Shown here: one piece after another, positions 1 through 4,683 of the stretch | Numbering within the stretch: the first letter of the stretch is position 1 | How the letters are laid out: every line of letters begins with the position of its first letter | Origin: Thermogutta sp. | Lineage (GTDB): Bacteria > Planctomycetota > Planctomycetia > Pirellulales > Thermoguttaceae | NCBI GenBank assembly: GCA_012798155.1 | Contig: JAAZNR010000207.1 | Location: forward strand, 1-7,150 | Reading direction: 5' to 3' | Length of the DNA stretch: 7,150 nucleotides | Position numbers and translations under genes: made by a program | The notes under the pieces: generated by a model | What the model was told of the DNA's origin: nothing | Seen by the model: only the letters and a program-made list of their open reading frames with translations | Databases searched by the model: none

Positions 1-315
1 GCCGACCCCAACCGCTACAAGGGCGAGCGGGCGGTCTTGCGGCTGCAATACAAGGATTCGAACGTCCTCTATGAGCCGGGCAAGTGCATCGTGTGCGGTC
101 TGTGCGTGGCGGTGACCGAGGCCGCCCGCGCCCCCTTGGGGCTGACCTTCGTGGGCCGCGGATTCGACGTCCGGGTGGGCGTCCCCTTCAACCGTTCGCT
201 GGAAGAGGCCCTGGGCGAACTGGCCGAGCAGTGCGTCGCCGTCTGTCCCACCGGCGCCCTATCTTTTCGTGAGGGGAAAACGCCCGCGAGCCTGCCGATC
301 CTGCGGACCTCTTGA
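1..315 (+). CDS. C-terminal part of a HoxU/NuoG-type iron-sulfur subunit (5' end off the window)
   Basis: The frame is open from base 1 and stops with TGA at 313-315, giving 104 visible residues. C29-x2-C32-x2-C35 (CIVCGLC), followed 47 residues later by C82-P-T-G-A-L, is the arrangement of the N4-type [4Fe-4S] cluster in NuoG and HoxU: three close cysteines and a distant fourth before PxG. C78, four residues before C82, is an extra cysteine not needed for that cluster. The protein ends about 20 residues after C82, so it lacks the large molybdopterin-fold domain of full NuoG and is probably a short HoxU-like or hydrogenase/dehydrogenase electron-transfer subunit. The N-terminal [2Fe-2S] domain expected in this family would lie upstream, outside the window. 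Such subunits pass electrons between a flavin or NAD(P)H site and a partner catalytic subunit. Which enzyme this one serves cannot be told from the fragment. A start within the window (for example TTG at 37) is unlikely because the in-frame sequence before it reads like normal protein. Confidence 0.8.
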   Translation, partial: ADPNRYKGERAVLRLQYKDSNVLYEPGKCIVCGLCVAVTEAARAPLGLTFVGRGFDVRVGVPFNRSLEEALGELAEQCVAVCPTGALSFREGKTPASLPILRTS

Positions 316-360
316 CGATCCTCCGCGCGGCCCGGCGAAAGATTCCCCGCCGCGCAGCGG

Positions 361-419
361 GTGGCTGGGGTCGGAGCGGAGCGTAGCCCCCAGCCGCTTC
401 GCAGCCCCATTTCAGCCAC
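361..419. repeat. REP-like imperfect palindrome with two alternative folds
   Basis: This lies 45 bp after the iron-sulfur gene. GGCTGGGG (363-370) pairs perfectly with CCCCAGCC (388-395). A second, larger fold is also possible: GTGGCTG (361-367) with CAGCCAC (413-419), GGG (368-370) with CCC within 405-408, and GCGGAGCG (376-383) with CGCTTCGC (395-402, one G-T pair). The two folds exclude each other. No T-run follows, so a classical intrinsic terminator is not supported, although the structure could end or protect the upstream mRNA. GC-rich palindromes of this kind recur between planctomycete genes (from memory), so a dispersed REP-type repeat is the simplest reading. Confidence 0.55.
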
Positions 420-460
420 GGCCCGCCCTCTTGTTGCGGACATCCAGCGAGGTACAGTTG

Positions 461-757
461 ATTAAGTCGTAACCGTTCACGGGGACTGGGTTGATGCTTG
501 CGATGAAAGCCGCGACAAGGGGAGTGCTGCCATTGGGGGTGAGTGGGCGGATACGTTTTTCGGTCCCCGGCGGCGCAGGGACGGCTAGCCGGAATGAAAG
601 GAGGGAAACGCGGAGAGCGCAGAGAACGCAGAGTTTGGAGTACCAATTCTTCGTTCTCCTTCTGCCTTCTCCGCGTCCTCGGCGTTTCAAAAACAGCCTC
701 TGCGCCTCCGCGTTGCCATGCCGGACCGGGCAGACGCGTGAACGCCTGCATTAAGTC
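461..757. mobile_element. Putative 281-bp non-autonomous element (MITE-like, possibly IS66-derived) with 8-bp target duplication
   Basis: An exact 8-bp direct repeat, ATTAAGTC, occurs at 461-468 and 750-757. Just inside it are matching inverted ends: GTAACCGTTCACG (469-481) and, on the opposite strand, GCAGGCGTTCACG (749 back to 737). They agree at 10 of 13 positions, including the 8-bp core CGTTCACG placed exactly 5 nt from the direct repeat at both ends. This symmetry is hard to get by chance. An end beginning GTAA and an 8-bp duplication are typical of the IS66 family, so this may be a remnant or MITE mobilised by an IS66 transposase; that family assignment is inference. The 281 bp between the duplications (469-749) has no convincing coding sequence. 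It carries the inverted repeat at 607-714. The right duplication ends 27 bp before the first GTPase start codon. Confidence 0.55.
607..714. repeat. Inverted-repeat block built from CTCTGCG / CGCAGAG units
   Basis: The left arm AACGCGGAGAGCGCAGAG (607-624) is the reverse complement of CTCTGCGCCTCCGCGTT (698-714) except for one extra base, giving a 17-bp stem around about 73 nt. The left arm is followed by another unit (AACGCAGAG, 625-633). A second right-hand unit at 669-688 (CTCCGCGTCCTCGGCGTTTC) matches the reverse complement of the left arm at 16 of 20 positions. There are thus three related units, one inverted relative to the other two, and the left arm can pair with either right copy. Similar CTCTGCG-rich intergenic repeats occur in several high-GC phyla (from memory). 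No protein is encoded. It lies wholly inside the putative mobile element. Confidence 0.65.
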
Positions 758-772
758 ACCGCATTCGCCGGC

Positions 773-777
773 GAGGA
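773..777 (+). promoter_or_regulatory. Ribosome binding site of the first GTPase gene
   Basis: GAGGA ends 7 nt before the ATG at 785. This is good Shine-Dalgarno spacing and supports that start over the downstream ATG at codon 49. The site lies in host sequence just right of the putative element's duplicated target, so the element insertion left the translation signal intact. Confidence 0.6.
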
Positions 778-784
778 CCGATCC

Positions 785-2713
785 ATGTTGCAACCAGCCG
801 CCACCCCGCCAAGCGACGATCGTTTCGACGAGCTACGGCGCTGCCTGGCTCTGCTCCTGGAAACCGTGCCGAGTGTGTGCGGAACGCTGGGCGATTCGTA
901 CCGCTGGCCGGGGGGAGCGGCCGTGAAGATGCGCTACGAGTCGCTCGAGTTCTGCCGCAAGCGCGGCACGGCTCCGCCCCTGGCGGCCGTCCTGATGGGA
1001 CCGACCGGGGCGGGCAAAAGCTCGTGGTTTCGCCTGTTGACCGGCGTGGACGTACCGGCGGGCGGCGTGCCGCGGCCCATGACCCGGGCCTGCGTCGTCG
1101 CCGTCCCGCCCCAATTGTGCGACGAGGCGTTCCTCGGCGGCGTCTTTCCCGGCTATCGCATGGCACGGCTGGAGACCCCCGCGCAATTACGCGAGCCTAC
1201 CTCGGACGATCTCCTTTTCCATTACCCGGCCTCTCCGCCGGAAGAGGGCGGACAAGGGCTGCCGCTGATCCTGGCCGACGTCCCCGACTTCAACTCGGTC
1301 GAGTGCGCCAACTGGAAGTCGGCGGAGAAAATGCTGGCCCGCGCCGAACTCGTCGTCTTCCTGGTCTTCGGCGAGTCCTACTCCGATCACCGTTCCGTGG
1401 AGATGCTGGCAAAGTGCTGCCGCTCGGCGGCGAACTTGATCTACATCTTCACCAAGACTCAGCCCGACGCCGCCAAGGAGATGCGTCGCCACTTGCTGCA
1501 ACTGGTTGCGGACAAGGAGGAATTGGGTTTCCACGAGACGCGGGCCGACGGCCGGACGCTGGAGCAATTCCTGGCCGACAGCCGATTCTATTGCAGTCCC
1601 GCCGCCGACCCGCGGACCGGCCCGCGGCTGCAAGAGGCGGTCCCGCTGGAAGAGGATTGGCCGGGGTTGGTCTCGTGGCTCCGCGGGCAGGACGGCAGCC
1701 GGCTCGTCTTTCACGGCCTGCTGGAGGCCGTCCGCGAGGCGACCCTCTCCGCCAAGGAATTGCTCCTGGCGGCAAAGCGGCAAAAGGAGAAGCTGGAGGC
1801 CGACCTCGAGACGATCGACGCTTTGGTTCGCGATACGGCGGAGTTCACGGCGAGGGGGATCGTGCCGGTAGGGCGGCCCCTGGAGTTGGCGGTCGAAGAG
1901 GCCCGGCGGCACTCGCCCGTCCTGCTGCGGCCTCTCGTGGGCGTGATGAGATTCTTTTCGGGGAAGGTGACGGCCGCCGTTCAGGCTGCGACCGCTCTCT
2001 TCCAATCTTTCGCTTCGCGCCATGCCGGCGCGGAGACGCCCGAGGTCGCCACTCTCGAAGACTTGGAGAAGCACAAGCTCCGGCAGGCGGTGGAATTGTT
2101 GATCGATCGACTCCGCAGCCGTTTTCCCGAGGCGGCGACGCCGGGCGAGATGCTCTCGGCGGAACGGTGCGATCGCGCCCGCGAGGGCCTGCTGCATCGA
2201 GAGCTTCCCAAGGCGGGCACGGAATGGGAGGACGAAATCCGGCAAAAGCTGGCGGTGTGGTGCCGGGAAAACAGGTGGGGCGCGCTCGCCTTGACGGCCA
2301 TCCCGGCGACCCTCAATCTCGCGAGCGTGGGGTTGCTCGTGGCCGATCTGGGTTTGAGCGGCGGCCTGTTCGGCACGACCTTCGGCTCCCTCACCGGGTT
2401 GGCGGCCTCGAACGCGGCGGCGGCCTGGGTGCTCGATCGCTTCGGGAAACTGGAGCTGAACGACGTGGCCGAACAAGCCTATCGCGAGTGGGCGGAGCAG
2501 CGGGCCGACGAATTGGAGCAGTTTCTCCAGGAGCATTTCACCGAGCAACTGACGGAGGCGTGGCGAAGGAACCTTCGGCAACTGGAGAAGATTCCCATCG
2601 ACCGCTGCCTGCAAGCCTGCGAGACCATCGAGAACTGGATGCAAGCGGAGAGGGACGACGGGCGATTGGGCACGGCCCCGGTTCCCCAGTCCGCGAGGGA
2701 GGGGGAATCATGA
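785..2713 (+). CDS. Large membrane-associated P-loop GTPase, dynamin-like architecture (first of a pair)
   Basis: The product is 642 residues and uncharacterised. The N-terminal G domain (about 65-300) has a clear P-loop GPTGAGKSS at 72-80, a likely switch-I threonine in PRPMTRAC (T100), and a G3 motif DVPD at 165-168. A possible G4 motif, TKTQ (223-226), has Gln where the base-specificity Asp is expected, so guanine preference is uncertain. Residues 312-350 are a charged, heptad-like helix. Residues 385-411 form an amphipathic hydrophobic stretch. Two hydrophobic segments at about 497-521 and 523-550 could form a membrane hairpin, followed by a helical tail. G domain, helical stalk and membrane region in one 600-700-residue chain is the layout of bacterial dynamin-like proteins, which bind or reshape membranes on GTP hydrolysis. 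The family call is inference: DVPD replaces the dynamin DLPG. The ATG at 785 has a good ribosome site, and the stop overlaps the next gene's start (ATGA, 2710-2713), so the two are very likely one operon. Other bacterial TRAFAC GTPases with C-terminal membrane segments remain possible. Confidence 0.8.
   Translation: MLQPAATPPSDDRFDELRRCLALLLETVPSVCGTLGDSYRWPGGAAVKMRYESLEFCRKRGTAPPLAAVLMGPTGAGKSSWFRLLTGVDVPAGGVPRPMTRACVVAVPPQLCDEAFLGGVFPGYRMARLETPAQLREPTSDDLLFHYPASPPEEGGQGLPLILADVPDFNSVECANWKSAEKMLARAELVVFLVFGESYSDHRSVEMLAKCCRSAANLIYIFTKTQPDAAKEMRRHLLQLVADKEELGFHETRADGRTLEQFLADSRFYCSPAADPRTGPRLQEAVPLEEDWPGLVSWLRGQDGSRLVFHGLLEAVREATLSAKELLLAAKRQKEKLEADLETIDALVRDTAEFTARGIVPVGRPLELAVEEARRHSPVLLRPLVGVMRFFSGKVTAAVQAATALFQSFASRHAGAETPEVATLEDLEKHKLRQAVELLIDRLRSRFPEAATPGEMLSAERCDRAREGLLHRELPKAGTEWEDEIRQKLAVWCRENRWGALALTAIPATLNLASVGLLVADLGLSGGLFGTTFGSLTGLAASNAAAAWVLDRFGKLELNDVAEQAYREWAEQRADELEQFLQEHFTEQLTEAWRRNLRQLEKIPIDRCLQACETIENWMQAERDDGRLGTAPVPQSAREGES
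2695..2705 (+). promoter_or_regulatory. Ribosome binding site of the second GTPase gene, inside the first gene
   Basis: The purine run GAGGGAGGGGG contains GGAGG at 2698-2702, 7 nt before the ATG at 2710. It lies in the last codons of the first GTPase. With the 4-bp stop/start overlap it points to translational coupling. It also fixes the start of the second protein, whose frame is open far upstream (to about 877) through the first gene. Confidence 0.7.
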
Positions 2714-4683
2714 AGACGGATGCGCTTGGCCCGCCCGAGGCTTCCATGATCGAGCCGCTGTTGGAGGATGCCCGTCGGCTGGCGGAGTCGTGCCGGCCCT
2801 TCCTCCTTTGGCCGTCCACGCTGGAAATCACCCGCCGGCTGGCGGCGGCGGAGGAGTTCGCGCAACGAGGCGACGCGGCGGCTTTCGCCGTGGCGGTCCT
2901 CCTCGGCCCGACCGGGTCCGGTAAATCGACGCTTTTCAACGCCCTGATCCGCCGCGAAGGCGCCAGCCCCGTTTCCGACAACGTCCGCTGCTTTACGGAC
3001 CGGCCCTACGTGGCGGCGGCCCCCGACCTCGCGCCGTTGATCCACATTCCCCAGGAGTTGAATCCGCGGTTCGTGGAGGCCGACCTGGGCGGCGCGGTCC
3101 TCTGCGATTTGCCGGACATCGACGGCGTCGTGCGGGAGCATTGGGAGACCGCGCGGCGGCTCATCGACCGGAGCGACATCGTAATCTATGTGACTTCGCC
3201 GGATAAACGGGCCGACTTCCGCGTGCATGAGGAGGTCCGCCGCTGGGCCGCCCGCAAGCGGTGGCTGTTCGTGCTCAATCGCGCCGACCAGATCCCCGAG
3301 GAAGAGCGGCAAGAGGTCGTGAAGGATTGGGACCGGCGGCTGCACGAGGCGGGCTTCCGCCCTGATGCCGCGTGCCGCTTCTTGGTCTCGGCCGTCCAAC
3401 CGCATCGTTTCGAACTGGCGGAGTTGCGCCGCGCCCTCCTGGAGCGGGACTACGGCCGGGATCGGCACCGCCTGCGGGCGGACGGCATCTGCGGCCACTT
3501 GCAGCACGCCGCCGACGAGGAGCTTCTGGAGCCGCTCCGCGCCCGGGCGGCCGCGCTCCTCGCCGCGGAAGAGCGTTTTCGCGCCAAGGTCCAGGCCGCC
3601 TACCGCAAGGCATGGACCCGGCGGCGGGCGGAAGAGGCGTTCCGGCAGGCCGTCGCCCAGCAGGTCTGGCGATTGACCGCGGAGCGGACCTCGGCCTTCG
3701 CATCCCTCACGGCGTGGTTGCGGACGCGGTGGTATCACCTCACCGCGACCTATCGCCTGTTCCGCTTGGGGTTTTACCGCTTTTCCCTGTGGGGTGCGGC
3801 GGCGGCTTCGCTGGACGCGCTGCGGGCAATCCTGACCGGCGTCTTGCCGCTGAAACGCATCCTGGAGGCGATGGGGCCCGCGCTGGAGGCCGATCTGGCC
3901 CAGGTCGCGCATGACGTGCGGCGGACGTTGGAGGATCACGGGTTGCCTTCTCCGCCGGAACCAACGGAGGAGGCGGCTCCGCCCTCGCCGACCGCCGCCC
4001 CCCCCGCGGGCGACGCCGCCGACCGTTGGCTGGATTGGCTGACGCGGCGTTTGGGGACGGAGCTTGGCGATTCGAAGCTCTTGGAGGAGATTCGATCCAC
4101 GGTGGAAGAGACCGCCGAGGAAGCCGCCTCGCGGGTCGCCAGGCGCTGGGTCGACCTGGCCGCCAACGTCCTGCCGTTCGTGATCCTGGCGGACGCCTCG
4201 GTTCGCATCGGACGGGCCTGGGTGGCGAGCGCCTGGTACGCCGGCGGTTCGGCCGAGTATCCCCCGCTTGGATTCTACGGGCTGGCCGCGGGGCTGTTGG
4301 CGGTCGGCGTCCTGCCCGGCTATGCCCTGATCGCTTCCCGGATCGCCGCCCAATTGAAGCGACTCAAGCCGGCCGAGGCCTTCCGCGTCACCTGCCCGGC
4401 GGTACTGGAGCCGCTGGTCGCGCGGCGGCGGGAATTGGAGGAGCTGATCCGCAAGGCGGAGCACCTCCGCCGCCGGGCCGCGGAGGTGCGAAAGATGGTT
4501 TCGGCCGGACTGCCGGGTGCCGCCGTCGCCACGGAGGACCGCGCGGCGGGCGAGCTGCGGGAGGAGTCCGTCGCGAATCTCGGGGGTCCTGATCGCGGCG
4601 ACCCTGATCGCGCCGCGACGGAGGACCGCGCGGCGGGCGAGTCGCCGGGGGCGACACGTCCCGCTATCGCAGAAAGCCGATAA
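2710..4683 (+). CDS. Large membrane-associated P-loop GTPase, dynamin-like architecture (second of a pair)
   Basis: The product is 657 residues. The G domain (about 58-245) has P-loop GPTGSGKST at 66-74, G3 motif DLPD at 133-136, G4-like NRAD at 190-193 (Arg for the usual Lys) and a G5-like SAV at 227-229. T96 in RCFTDRP is a candidate switch-I residue. After a helical region, an aromatic hydrophobic stretch (about 341-380) sits where the first protein has its amphipathic segment. A Pro-rich linker (411-436) leads to helices and C-terminal hydrophobic segments at about 484-500 and 518-545, then a coiled-coil-like helix (565-597). The last 60 residues are low-complexity and repeat ATEDRAAGE at 607-615 and 636-644. 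The shared order of parts suggests the two GTPases are diverged paralogues forming a heteromer, as in paired bacterial dynamins; this is inference. The ATG at 2710 is chosen for its ribosome site and ATGA overlap. The 3' end overlaps the convergent BamA gene by 20 bp. Confidence 0.8.
   Translation: MKTDALGPPEASMIEPLLEDARRLAESCRPFLLWPSTLEITRRLAAAEEFAQRGDAAAFAVAVLLGPTGSGKSTLFNALIRREGASPVSDNVRCFTDRPYVAAAPDLAPLIHIPQELNPRFVEADLGGAVLCDLPDIDGVVREHWETARRLIDRSDIVIYVTSPDKRADFRVHEEVRRWAARKRWLFVLNRADQIPEEERQEVVKDWDRRLHEAGFRPDAACRFLVSAVQPHRFELAELRRALLERDYGRDRHRLRADGICGHLQHAADEELLEPLRARAAALLAAEERFRAKVQAAYRKAWTRRRAEEAFRQAVAQQVWRLTAERTSAFASLTAWLRTRWYHLTATYRLFRLGFYRFSLWGAAAASLDALRAILTGVLPLKRILEAMGPALEADLAQVAHDVRRTLEDHGLPSPPEPTEEAAPPSPTAAPPAGDAADRWLDWLTRRLGTELGDSKLLEEIRSTVEETAEEAASRVARRWVDLAANVLPFVILADASVRIGRAWVASAWYAGGSAEYPPLGFYGLAAGLLAVGVLPGYALIASRIAAQLKRLKPAEAFRVTCPAVLEPLVARRRELEELIRKAEHLRRRAAEVRKMVSAGLPGAAVATEDRAAGELREESVANLGGPDRGDPDRAATEDRAAGESPGATRPAIAESR
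4461..4489. other. Perfect 10-bp hairpin inside the second GTPase gene
   Basis: GCACCTCCGC (4461-4470) is perfectly complemented by GCGGAGGTGC (4480-4489) with a 9-nt loop. It lies in codons for the Arg-rich helix AEHLRRRAAEVRK, so it may simply reflect codon use. It would still form a very stable mRNA structure about 195 bp before the stop. Confidence 0.4.
4531..4641 (+). repeat. Exact 24-nt direct repeat with a 15-nt tandem duplication between the copies
   Basis: A 24-nt sequence is identical at 4531-4554 and 4618-4641, 87 nt (29 codons) apart and in frame, so both encode TEDRAAGE. Between them is an imperfect 15-nt tandem repeat (CCTGATCGCGGCGAC at 4588-4602, CCTGATCGCGCCGCG at 4603-4617) encoding PDRGD/PDRAA. 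All lengths are multiples of three, so the tail grew or shrank without breaking the frame. Identity at DNA level suggests a recent duplication in a disordered tail. Confidence 0.75.
4641..4655. terminator. Small hairpin between the convergent 3' ends (possible terminator)
   Basis: GTCGCC (4641-4646) pairs with GGCGAC (4650-4655) across a GGG loop. It lies 9 bp beyond the BamA stop codon on the minus strand and within the last codons of the GTPase on the plus strand. There is no T-run on either side, so intrinsic termination is doubtful. It is the only compact hairpin I see at the convergent junction. Confidence 0.25.

Noticed and set aside
312..343. Possible promoter: TTGACG at 312-317 with AAAGAT at 338-343
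   Set aside because: Spacing of 20 bp is too long and the -10 match is poor. I could not support any sigma-70 promoter in the gap.
563..591. Short hairpin GTCCC/GGGAC (563-567, 578-582) next to the 10-bp palindrome CGGCTAGCCG (582-591)
   Set aside because: The stem is only 5 bp, and the palindrome is self-complementary without a loop. In GC-rich DNA both are weak evidence for a site.
607..714. CRISPR-like array
   Set aside because: Repeats are inverted and unevenly spaced, units differ in sequence, and there are no uniform spacers or cas genes.
491..754. Small open frames in the 316-784 gap (for example 491-754 and 543-926 on plus, 412-690 on minus)
   Set aside because: They run across inverted repeats and the putative element, have no recognisable protein features, and disagree with each other in frame. 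The gap is better read as non-coding repeats.
877..2709. Open frame continuous with the second GTPase, which would give a 1268-residue protein
   Set aside because: It runs through the first GTPase in another frame and has Arg/Gly-rich composition with no motif. The ATG at 2710 has its own ribosome site and an ATGA overlap. It is a high-GC shadow.
2479..4464. Long minus-strand open frame of 661 codons opposite the GTPase pair, and a similar one at 1187-2644
   Set aside because: The translations are Arg/Gln/Gly-rich with no recognisable domain, and lie opposite genes with clear P-loop motifs. Such antisense frames are common in high-GC coding DNA.
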